A stretch of 27,775 nt of DNA from contig CAMLID010000042.1 in NCBI GenBank assembly GCA_946480055.1, positions 1 to 27,775 on the forward strand, read 5' to 3'. The position numbers and the translations under genes are program-made. Within the stretch, counting starts at the first letter, position 1, and each line of letters begins with the position of its first letter. Shown in pieces: positions 1 to 6,955 of the stretch. Under the pieces are notes generated by a model. That model searched no databases. It had not been told where the DNA came from and worked only from the letters and a program-made list of their open reading frames with translations. This DNA comes from an uncultured Lysobacter sp. (GTDB taxonomy: Bacteria; Pseudomonadota; Gammaproteobacteria; Xanthomonadales; Xanthomonadaceae).

Positions 1-470
<470 letters not shown>

Positions 471-566
471 AACGTGTTGATGGAAGCGCGTTGACTGAAG
501 CGCGTTGCCTTGAGGGCCATCGACGGCATGCCGCCGACGATGGCCTCATGCGCGCACCGAGCCTCC

Positions 567-589
567 TGTGGGAGCGGCGTAAGCCGCGA
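567..589. repeat. REP-like palindromic element
   Basis: A TGTGGGAGCGGCGTAAGCCG-type element with stem GCGGC/GCCGC around GTAA (574-587). The TGTGGGAGCGgcgtaaGCCGC form resembles the extragenic palindromes common in Pseudomonas, Stenotrophomonas and Lysobacter. It lies between the ends of two convergent genes, a typical REP location. Only one copy of this exact form is seen in the window, so its repetitive nature is inferred from memory of the family. Confidence 0.6.
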
Positions 590-610
590 TGCGGCCGCTG
601 CTGCCTCCGC

Positions 611-649
611 CGTGGGATGCGGTAAGCCGAAGGCGCACCGCATCCCACG
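611..649. repeat. 13-bp inverted repeat (intergenic hairpin)
   Basis: CGTGGGATGCGGT (611-623) is followed after 13 bases by its exact reverse complement ACCGCATCCCACG (637-649). It forms a strong hairpin between serS and the convergent minus-strand operon. No T-run follows on either strand, so it is better described as an extragenic palindrome than an intrinsic terminator. Its arm sequence is related to the palindromes at 682-701 and 14271-14357. Confidence 0.7.
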
Positions 650-681
650 ATTCCCAGAGCACGCCACCGCCGGAGTACGAC

Positions 682-701
682 GATGCGGTTGTCACCGCAT
701 C
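682..701. repeat. 8-bp inverted repeat related to the 611-649 palindrome
   Basis: GATGCGGT (682-689) and ACCGCATC (694-701) flank the tetraloop TGTC and are followed by CTACG. The arm matches the inner part of the 611-649 element, suggesting two units of one repeat family side by side downstream of the operon ending at 728. Confidence 0.55.
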
Positions 702-727
702 CTACGTCGCGTTGCCTGCCAGACGAA

Positions 728-1093
728 TCACAGGACGCCCATGCCAGTCAGCAGCATTGCCATGCCGACGAAAACTAGAAACGCGAACCAGGCCAGCGCC
801 ATTCTGCGGCCCGACGGTGCCGAGAACTGCCGGCAGAACCAGATGAGGCCGCGGAACACGAGGCTTCGGTGGCTGAAGTAATAGTTCAGCAGGAACACCG
901 CACCCCAGGCCACACAGTTCAAGCCTAGCAAGGCATTGCCGGGCGCTGCGCGCCACGGGCCCGGGGCCGTTCCGCCAACGGCGAAGTAGGCGATCAGCAG
1001 ATCGGCTAGCGCCGCCAGGACCGAAAATCCGAGCAGTAGTCCAGCCTGGTTCGCGGGCGGGTTCGGGCCCGCGCCATCCCGCAAGCTGCTCAC
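728..1093 (-). CDS. Small three-helix inner-membrane protein of unknown function
   Basis: This 121-residue protein is not recognised as any named family. Three hydrophobic stretches are visible: LLLGFSVLAALADLLIAYF near the N-terminus, ALLGLNCVAWGAVFLLNYYF in the middle, and MALAWFAFLVFVGMAMLLTG at the C-terminus. Between the second and third is a basic loop (HRSLVFRG, then FSAPSGRR). The chosen start is the GTG at 1093-1091, which overlaps the pgl stop as GTGA and implies translational coupling; TTG (1102) and GTG (1099) upstream in frame are alternatives that would extend the overlap. It is the last gene of the bgl-zwf-glk-pgl run, so it is probably co-transcribed with sugar catabolism genes, but nothing in its sequence shows a metabolic role. 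Its existence as a gene is supported mainly by the coherent hydrophobic pattern and the overlap. Confidence 0.6.
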   Translation of the reverse strand: MSSLRDGAGPNPPANQAGLLLGFSVLAALADLLIAYFAVGGTAPGPWRAAPGNALLGLNCVAWGAVFLLNYYFSHRSLVFRGLIWFCRQFSAPSGRRMALAWFAFLVFVGMAMLLTGMGVL

Positions 1094-1842
1094 TCGCACC
1101 AATGCACATGCAACGGAGAGCCGCTTCCGGCCTCCAGCGCCGCCAGCACCGGATAGCGCTGCACGTCGCCGTTGCGCAGGGCGGCTTCGAACACTTCTCG
1201 TTTGCGTTCGCCCTGGATCAACAGCAGCCGGGTCTGCACCCGCGCCAGCCCGGTCCGGGTCAGGCTGATCCGGCGCGGCCAGCGTTGCGCGCCGGGCGCG
1301 CCGTTGGCCTCGATGGCGATATAGGCCTGGCGGCTCTCGAGCGCGCGCGACAGGTCCAGGGTGTTGGGGAACAACGACGCGGTGTGGCCGTCCTCGCCCA
1401 TCCCCAGCACCGCGGCGCTGGCGCCGAGTTGCGCATGCGCGTTGGCGACGGCGACTGCGTCCTCGATCCGGCGTCCGGCCAGGGTCAGCGGTTCGAAGCG
1501 TGCGGCGGCGGCGTGGTCGTGCAGCAGGTGGCTGCGGACCATATGAGCGTTGCTGTCGGGGTCGTTCGGCAGCAGCCAGCGTTCATCGACCAGACCGATG
1601 TCGACCCGGCTCCAATCCAGCGGTGCCTTGGACAGTGCGCGATAGACCGGGCCGGGTGTGTTGCCGCCCGACAGCAGCAGGCGTGCGCGCGGGCGCAGCA
1701 GCAGGTCGCGGCGCAGTTCCGCCGCGATCGCGACCGCACAAGCCCAGGTCCACACATCGCGACCGCGATGCGCGTGCATCACGTAACGTGCGGTTTCCGG
1801 CTCCGGAGGACCGGTCGGGACGGGCGACGGATCGTCGAGCAT
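1090..1842 (-). CDS. pgl: 6-phosphogluconolactonase
   Basis: The enzyme hydrolyses 6-phosphogluconolactone to 6-phosphogluconate, the step after Zwf in the oxidative pentose phosphate and Entner-Doudoroff routes, in the cytoplasm. The 250 residues match the usual size of the DevB/SOL-type family. Signatures in order are LLLSGGNTPGPVYRAL (sugar-phosphate loop), IGLVDERWLLPNDPDSN and VLGMGEDGHTASLFPN, all diagnostic for Pgl. The ATG at 1842 lies 24 bases after the glk stop. No strong Shine-Dalgarno is visible before it, so translation may depend on read-through of ribosomes from glk. The stop overlaps the GTG of the following membrane-protein gene. Function is secure. Confidence 0.95.
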   Translation of the reverse strand: MLDDPSPVPTGPPEPETARYVMHAHRGRDVWTWACAVAIAAELRRDLLLRPRARLLLSGGNTPGPVYRALSKAPLDWSRVDIGLVDERWLLPNDPDSNAHMVRSHLLHDHAAAARFEPLTLAGRRIEDAVAVANAHAQLGASAAVLGMGEDGHTASLFPNTLDLSRALESRQAYIAIEANGAPGAQRWPRRISLTRTGLARVQTRLLLIQGERKREVFEAALRNGDVQRYPVLAALEAGSGSPLHVHWCE

Positions 1843-1866
1843 CAGCCGATCTTCGCACGATCCAGC

Positions 1867-2853
1867 TCAGCGTGGCGTGTGCCGGGCCAAGGCCGCCGCG
1901 CCCAGCAAACCGGGCTGCGGATGGGTCACGGCGAGGGTGGGAATGCGCGCCATCGTCGGCGAAAAGCGCCCCTTGTTTTCGAAACGCTGGCGGAAACCGG
2001 AATGCTGCAGCCAGGGCATCAGGCGCGGCACCAGGCCGCCGGGCAGGAACACGCCGTCCCAGGCGCCCAGGGTCAGGACCAGATCGCCGGCGGCGGCGCC
2101 GTACACCGCGCAGAACACGTCGATCGCGCGCAGGCAGCGGGCATCGCCTTCACGCGCCATCGCGGTGATGTCGGCCGGCGCCAGCGGGCCCGGGTCTTCG
2201 CCGGCGATCTGGCTCAGGGCGCGATGCAGATTGACCAGGCCGCTGCCGCTGACCAGGCGCTCGTTGGACACGCGGCCGAATTCGCCGGACAGGCGCTGCA
2301 GGATTTCGATCTCCTCCGGCGTGCCCGGCGCGAAGCTGACGTGGCCGCCTTCGGTCTGCAGCGGGTAGTAGCGGCCGTCGCGGCGGATCAGGCCGCCGAC
2401 GCCGAGTCCGGTGCCGGCGCCGATGATCGCGTAGGTGCGGTCGCCGTCGTCGTCGACGCCGTGCCAGGCGTTGCCGCCGATCGCGACCACGTCCTGCGCG
2501 CGCAGCAGCGACACCGCCATCGCCTGCGCGGCGAAGTCGTTGACCAGTTGCAGGCGTTCCAGGCCCAGGGCCTGACGCGTGCGCGCGGCCGAGATCACCC
2601 AGGGATGGTTGGTGATGCGCGCCTCGTCGCCGTCGACGCGGCCGGCGACCGCGAACACGGCTTCGCTGGGCGTCGCGCCGATGCGGTCGAGGTAGTGGCG
2701 CGCGGCGTCGGCCAGGGACGGAAAGTCGGCGACGGCGAACACCTGCACGCTGTCCTCGCGCAGCGGTTGTTCGTGCTGCGGCGTGGCCAGGGCGAAGCGC
2801 GCATTGGTGCCGCCGATATCGGCCAGCAGCGTTTCCGGTGCGACAGTGCTCAT
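1867..2853 (-). CDS. glk: Glucokinase (ROK-independent bacterial Glk type)
   Basis: Glk phosphorylates free glucose with ATP to glucose-6-phosphate. The 328-residue length fits the Escherichia coli-type Glk family. Visible motifs are the phosphate-binding LLADIGGTNARFAL at the N-terminus, LQLVNDFAAQAMAV containing the catalytic Asp (about residue 106), the adenosine loop IIGAGTGLGVGGLI, and QTEGGHVSFAP. The start ATG overlaps the zwf stop as ATGA (2850-2853), so the two are translationally coupled. Position after a beta-glucosidase and zwf suggests it captures glucose released from beta-glucosides, and also the free glucose left by the GH65 phosphorylase encoded further along. Function is secure; substrate range is not testable here. 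Confidence 0.95.
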   Translation of the reverse strand: MSTVAPETLLADIGGTNARFALATPQHEQPLREDSVQVFAVADFPSLADAARHYLDRIGATPSEAVFAVAGRVDGDEARITNHPWVISAARTRQALGLERLQLVNDFAAQAMAVSLLRAQDVVAIGGNAWHGVDDDGDRTYAIIGAGTGLGVGGLIRRDGRYYPLQTEGGHVSFAPGTPEEIEILQRLSGEFGRVSNERLVSGSGLVNLHRALSQIAGEDPGPLAPADITAMAREGDARCLRAIDVFCAVYGAAAGDLVLTLGAWDGVFLPGGLVPRLMPWLQHSGFRQRFENKGRFSPTMARIPTLAVTHPQPGLLGAAALARHTPR

Positions 2854-4274
2854 GCTTCGCCTCCGCGGCCCTGGCGCAGGGTCGCCGGCAGGAATTCGGC
2901 GGCTTCGGTCGGGCCCCAGGAGCCGGCCGGGTAGTCGAGCACCGGTTGCATGGTGCGGCTCCAGGCGCGCTCGACGCTGTCGATCCATTGCCAGGCCGAT
3001 TCGACCTCGTCGTCGCGCACGAACAGGGTCTGGTTGCCGCGCAGCGCGTCGACGAGAAGGCGCTCGTAGGCGATCCGGCGCTGCGGCGAGTTCGACATCG
3101 ACAGGTCCAGCGACATCGGCCGCAGCTCCAGCGCGCCCCATTCGGGCGCGGCCAGGCTGCCCATCAGGCCCAGTTCCACGGTTTCGTCGGGTTGCAGGCG
3201 CATGCGCAGGCGGTTGGGGCGCTCGCGTCCGCGCGCGGGGCGTTCGAACAGCCAGTGCGAGACCGGCTTGAACGAGACCACGACCTCGGTCGCGCGCGCG
3301 GCCAGGCGCTTGCCGGTGACCAGGCGGAACGGCACTCCGGCCCAGCGCCAGTTGTCGATCCAGGTGCGCAGGCCGACGAAGGTTTCCACCGGCGAGTCGT
3401 GGACGAAGCCCTTGACCGCGCGGCCCTCGACCACGCCGGCGCCGTAGCGGCCGCGCACGGTGTCGCGGGCGGCGTCGGCTTCGGTCATCGGGCGCAGCGC
3501 GCGCAGCACTTTGCGTTTTTCTTCGCGGATGCTGTCGGCATCCAGGGTCGAGGGCGGTTCCATCGCGATCAGCGCCAGCAGCTGCAGCATGTGGTTCTGG
3601 ACCATGTCGCGCAGGGCGCCGTAGCCGGCGTAGTACTCCTCGCGGCCGTCGACGCCGGCGGTCTCGGCGACCAGGATGTCGACCGATTCGATCCAGCGGT
3701 GCTGCCACACCGCTTCGAGCAGAGTGTTGCCCAGGCGCAGCGCCAGCAGGTTCTGCACCGCGGCCTTGCCCAGGTAGTGGTCGATGCGGAAGATCCGCGA
3801 CTCGTCCAGGCAGGCGCGCAGCGCGGCGTTGATATCGCGCGCCGAGGCCAGGTCGCGGCCGATCGGTTTTTCCAGCACCAGCCGCGAAGGATCGGCGAGC
3901 ACGCCGGCCGCGCTCAGGCCCTGTGCCACCGACACGAACAGGTCAGGCGGCGTGGCCAGATAGCTCACGCTGGGGCGGTCGGCGTAACGCGACAGCGCCG
4001 CGGCGATCGCGTCGGTGTCGCGCAGATCGACCGCGACGTAGGCGATGCAGCGCAGCAGGCCGTCCACCGCCGGAGCGTCGTCGGCGGCCTCGGCCGCCAT
4101 GCGTTCGCGCAGCCAGGCGCGGAATTCCTCGTCGCTCATCTCCTGCCGCCCGACCGCGATCAGGCGGAAGTCGGGCGGCAGCAGGCGGTCGCGCCACAGG
4201 TGGATCAGCGACGGGAACAGGTAGCGCTGGGCGAGATCACCCGTGGCGCCGAACAGCAACAGGGTGTCGTGCAT
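2850..4274 (-). CDS. zwf: Glucose-6-phosphate 1-dehydrogenase
   Basis: Zwf oxidises glucose-6-phosphate to 6-phosphogluconolactone with NADP(+) or NAD(+). The 474-residue protein is close to the usual 480-490. The N-terminal dinucleotide loop is LLLFGATGDLAQRYLFPSL, the substrate signature is RIDHYLGK (His166, Lys170), and the catalytic-base segment is DMVQNHMLQLLAL. In the signature the residue after GK is Ala171, where the family nearly always has an acidic or polar residue (usually Glu). The ATG at 4274 begins MHDTLLLFG directly before the Rossmann strand, 44 bases after the bgl stop; the stop overlaps the glk start. It is likely co-transcribed with bgl, glk and pgl. Function is secure; the variant signature may mark a secondary Zwf isoform, which is inference. 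Confidence 0.95.
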   Translation of the reverse strand: MHDTLLLFGATGDLAQRYLFPSLIHLWRDRLLPPDFRLIAVGRQEMSDEEFRAWLRERMAAEAADDAPAVDGLLRCIAYVAVDLRDTDAIAAALSRYADRPSVSYLATPPDLFVSVAQGLSAAGVLADPSRLVLEKPIGRDLASARDINAALRACLDESRIFRIDHYLGKAAVQNLLALRLGNTLLEAVWQHRWIESVDILVAETAGVDGREEYYAGYGALRDMVQNHMLQLLALIAMEPPSTLDADSIREEKRKVLRALRPMTEADAARDTVRGRYGAGVVEGRAVKGFVHDSPVETFVGLRTWIDNWRWAGVPFRLVTGKRLAARATEVVVSFKPVSHWLFERPARGRERPNRLRMRLQPDETVELGLMGSLAAPEWGALELRPMSLDLSMSNSPQRRIAYERLLVDALRGNQTLFVRDDEVESAWQWIDSVERAWSRTMQPVLDYPAGSWGPTEAAEFLPATLRQGRGGEA

Positions 4275-4293
4275 GGCGCCGGCGCCTGGTTTA

Positions 4294-4320
4294 GTCGGGA
4301 CCGTTGTGGTCGGGACCGTT
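4294..4320. repeat. Short tandem duplication in the bgl-zwf junction
   Basis: GTCGGGACCGTT occurs twice, at 4294-4305 and 4309-4320, with a 15-base period. The second copy reaches into the bgl stop codon (4319-4321, read on the minus strand), so the duplication makes up more than half of the 44-base spacer between bgl and zwf. Confidence 0.7.
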
Positions 4321-5692
4321 AAGGTAGCGGCTCGGACAGCGAGCGGCCATGCGTGGCGATCACGTTCGAGTACCACTTCGCGCTGTCCTTGGGGGTGCGG
4401 TCCTGGGTCGCGTAGTTCACGTGGACCACGCCGAAGCGCTTGGAATAGCCCAGCGACCACTCCAGGTTGTCCAGCAGCGACCAGACCATGTAGCCGCGGA
4501 TGTCGCAGCCGGCCTGGATCGCGTCGTGGATCGCGCTGATGTGCTTTTGCAGATAGTCCATGCGCAGCGGATCGCGCACGCGGCGCTCGCCGCTGGCGTC
4601 GGGCTCGGCGACCGGCGGATCGAAGAAGGCCGCGCCGTTCTCGGTGACGTACATCGGGATGTCGCCGTAGCGCTGCTTGAACCAGGTCAGGGTGTCGGTC
4701 AGGCCCTGCGGGAACACTTCCCAGCCGGTCTCGGTGTAGGTGCCCGAGGGCTGGCGCACCACACCGGTGTTGAGGGGGTAGCTGACCGCGTCCTTGGTGA
4801 CGCTGCGGGTGTAGTAGTTGATGCCGACGAAATCGAGCTTCTGCTTGATCAGGTCGTAGTCCTCGGCCGGCCATTCCGGCCAGGCCTCGCCGAAGATCTC
4901 GCGCAGTTCCGGCGGGTAGGAGCCGAGCAGGGCAGGGTCGAGGTACTGCTCGTTCATGTAGGCGTGGGCGCGCTGGACCGCGGCGGCGTCGGCGGCCGAC
5001 TCGGTGGCGGCGTACTTGGGCTCGATGTTCACCACCAGGCCGATCTCGTGCTTGCCGATCGCGCGGTAGGCCTGCACCGCGGCGCCGTGCGCGCGCATCA
5101 GGTTGTGCGAGGCGATCGGGGCTTCGAAGCGGCTGCGGTGGCCGGGCGCGAGCGCGCCGTGCAGGTAGCCGCCGTCGGTGATGACCCAGGGTTCGTTGAG
5201 GGTGACCCACTTCTTGACCCGGCCGTCGAGCGCGCGATACAGCACGCTGCCGTACTCGGCGAACCAGTCGGCGCAGTCGCGGTTGAGCCAGCCGCCGCGG
5301 TCGTCGAGCGCGGCCGGCATGTCCCAGTGGTACAGGGTCAGCAGCGGCTCGATGCCGTTGGCCAGCAGCTCGTCGACCAGGCGCGAGTAGAAATCGACGC
5401 CGGCCTGGTTCACCCGGCCGGTGCCCTCGGGCAGGATCCGCGACCAGGACACGCTGAAGCGGTAGGCCTGCAGGCCCAGGCGCTTCATCAGGGCGACGTC
5501 GTCCTTCCAGCGCCGGTAATGGTCGCAGGCGACGTCGCCGGTATCGCCGTTGAGGGTCATCCCCGGGGTGTGGGCGAAGCGCGTCCAGATGCTGGGGCCG
5601 GCGCCGTCGGCGAGCGGAGAGCCTTCGATCTGGTGGGCGGCGGTGGCCGCACCCCACAGGAACCCCTCGGGAAAGACACGAACTTGACTCAT
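4319..5692 (-). CDS. Family GH1 beta-glucosidase
   Basis: This 457-residue cytoplasmic glycosidase is a retaining GH1 enzyme, expected to cleave beta-glucosides such as cellobiose to glucose. The N-terminal GH1 signature FPEGFLWGAATAAHQIEG begins at about residue 7. The acid/base Glu167 sits in TLNEPWVI and the nucleophile Glu351 in YVTENGAAF; the C-terminal aglycone segment YMVWSLLDNLEWSLGYSKRFG is present. No signal peptide is seen. The start at 5692 gives MSQVRVFPEGF, with CGGAGG about ten bases upstream; an in-frame extension to 5803 lacks family homology and would run through the operator. It is the first gene of the bgl-zwf-glk-pgl run and is probably repressed from the operator at 5741-5756, which overlaps a TTTACA -35-like hexamer. 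A 6-phospho-beta-glucosidase role is less likely because no PTS genes are nearby. Confidence 0.93.
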   Translation of the reverse strand: MSQVRVFPEGFLWGAATAAHQIEGSPLADGAGPSIWTRFAHTPGMTLNGDTGDVACDHYRRWKDDVALMKRLGLQAYRFSVSWSRILPEGTGRVNQAGVDFYSRLVDELLANGIEPLLTLYHWDMPAALDDRGGWLNRDCADWFAEYGSVLYRALDGRVKKWVTLNEPWVITDGGYLHGALAPGHRSRFEAPIASHNLMRAHGAAVQAYRAIGKHEIGLVVNIEPKYAATESAADAAAVQRAHAYMNEQYLDPALLGSYPPELREIFGEAWPEWPAEDYDLIKQKLDFVGINYYTRSVTKDAVSYPLNTGVVRQPSGTYTETGWEVFPQGLTDTLTWFKQRYGDIPMYVTENGAAFFDPPVAEPDASGERRVRDPLRMDYLQKHISAIHDAIQAGCDIRGYMVWSLLDNLEWSLGYSKRFGVVHVNYATQDRTPKDSAKWYSNVIATHGRSLSEPLP

Positions 5693-5740
5693 CGCTGCTT
5701 GGCCTCCGGTGCGGGCGCTATTTGTTGAATGCTGGCGTGC

Positions 5741-5756
5741 ATGTAAACGGTTACAT
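5741..5756. promoter_or_regulatory. LacI-family-type operator between bgl and the ABC ATPase gene
   Basis: ATGTAAACGGTTACAT is a 16-base palindrome with a central CG and only one mismatched pair, the classic LacI-family layout. On the minus strand TTTACA inside the site is followed after 17 bases by CAAATA, a plausible -35/-10 pair for bgl. The site lies 48 bases upstream of bgl and 61 bases upstream of the divergent ABC ATPase, so one repressor could control both. Its half-site differs from that of the sites at 14011-14040. Confidence 0.72.
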
Positions 5757-5771
5757 GGCAGAATAGCCCAG

Positions 5772-5795
5772 GGCGACGACAATTGCATCGTCGCC
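5772..5795 (+). other. Stem-loop in the 5' leader of the ABC ATPase gene
   Basis: GGCGACGA (5772-5779) and TCGTCGCC (5788-5795) form a perfect 8-bp stem around CAATTGCA. It ends 12 bases before the GGGAG ribosome-binding site (5808-5812). It could stabilise the transcript or modulate initiation; no terminator-like T-run follows. Confidence 0.55.
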
Positions 5796-5817
5796 GGGGC
5801 CACGATCGGGAGATTTC

Positions 5818-6930
5818 ATGGCGAAGGTCACGCTTGAACGTCTGCGCAAGGTCTATCCGAACGGTTTCGTCGGCGTCGACGGGGCCAGTTTCGAGATCCG
5901 CGACGGCGAGCTGCTGGTACTGGTGGGGCCTTCGGGCTGCGGCAAATCGACCCTGCTGCGGATGATCGCAGGACTGGAAACGATCAGCAGCGGCGAGCTG
6001 CGCATCGGCGAGCGCGTGGTCAACGAGGTCCCGCCCAAGGACCGCGATATCGCCATGGTGTTCCAAAGCTACGCCCTGTACCCGCACATGACCGTGGCCG
6101 AGAACCTCGGCTTCGGGCTCAAGCTGCGCGGCGCGTCCAAGGCCGAGATCGAGACCCGGGTCGGCGAGGCCGCGGCCACCCTGGAACTGGAAGCGCTGCT
6201 GCAACGCAAGCCGGCCGCGCTGTCCGGCGGCCAGCGCCAGCGCGTCGCCCTGGGGCGGGCGCTGGTGCGGCAGCCGCAGGTGTTCCTGCTCGACGAACCG
6301 CTGTCCAACCTCGACGCCAAGCTGCGCATGGGCATGCGGGTCGAGATCGCGCGCCTGCACCGCCAGCTCGGCACCACCATGGTCTACGTCACCCACGACC
6401 AGATCGAGGCCATGACCCTGGGCCAGCGCATCGTCGTGCTCAAGGACGGCAAGATCCAGCAGATCGATACGCCGATGGCGCTGTACCGGCACCCGGCCAA
6501 TCTGTTCGTGGCGACCTTCCTCGGCAGCCCGAAGATGAATCTGCTCTGGGGTGAGGTGATCGAACGCGACGGCCTGCGCCTGCGCATCGCCGAGGGCGTG
6601 GAACTGCCGCTGCTGCCCGACGAGGCGTTGCGCGAGACCGTGCGCGGCTACCTCGGCCGCCAGCTCACCGTCGGCCTGCGCCCGGAGGACATGCACCTGG
6701 CGCAGGCAGCACCCGAACGTCTGACGGCGCGAGTGGAGGTGGTCGAGCCGGTCGGCAACGAGGCCTTCCTCAACCTGGGCTGCGGCGGCTGCGACCTGGT
6801 GCTGCGGCTGCCGCCCTACGACCTGCCCGCGCCCGGCGATACCGTGCACCTGGGCTATGCGCCCGAACGCATGCATTACTTCGATCCGGAGACCGAGCTC
6901 AACCTGCGCGCGCCGCCGGCCGCAGGCTGA
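5818..6930 (+). CDS. ugpC: Sugar-importer ABC ATPase, MalK/UgpC/MsmX type
   Basis: This 370-residue protein is the ATP-hydrolysing subunit of a carbohydrate ABC importer, acting at the cytoplasmic face of the inner membrane. Motifs in order are Walker A GPSGCGKST (37-45), Q-loop FQSYALYPHM, signature LSGGQRQRVALGRAL (from 135), Walker B VFLLDEPLSNLDA (about 155) and the H-loop His in YVTHDQIEAM (about 192). A C-terminal TOBE/OB-fold regulatory region typical of the MalK group follows from about residue 240. Start ATG 5818 has GGGAG six bases upstream. No permease or binding-protein genes are present, so it probably energises importers encoded elsewhere, as MsmX does in Firmicutes (family knowledge; inference here). 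The operator it shares with the divergent bgl suggests induction by the same sugar. The exact symbol is uncertain. Confidence 0.92.
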   Translation: MAKVTLERLRKVYPNGFVGVDGASFEIRDGELLVLVGPSGCGKSTLLRMIAGLETISSGELRIGERVVNEVPPKDRDIAMVFQSYALYPHMTVAENLGFGLKLRGASKAEIETRVGEAAATLELEALLQRKPAALSGGQRQRVALGRALVRQPQVFLLDEPLSNLDAKLRMGMRVEIARLHRQLGTTMVYVTHDQIEAMTLGQRIVVLKDGKIQQIDTPMALYRHPANLFVATFLGSPKMNLLWGEVIERDGLRLRIAEGVELPLLPDEALRETVRGYLGRQLTVGLRPEDMHLAQAAPERLTARVEVVEPVGNEAFLNLGCGGCDLVLRLPPYDLPAPGDTVHLGYAPERMHYFDPETELNLRAPPAAG

Positions 6931-6955
6931 GCGGCTCCCACGAGGCGACGCGCCG

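Noticed and set aside
1867..3708. A 613-codon minus-strand frame ending with glucokinase
   Set aside because: The N-terminal part is the shifted zwf frame; the Glk family start is the ATG at 2853 that overlaps the zwf stop.
2850..5657. A 935-codon minus-strand frame starting inside bgl and continuing into zwf
   Set aside because: Only the part from 4274 downward (MHDTLLLFGATGDLA) is a protein family member; the upstream part is a wrong-frame reading of bgl.
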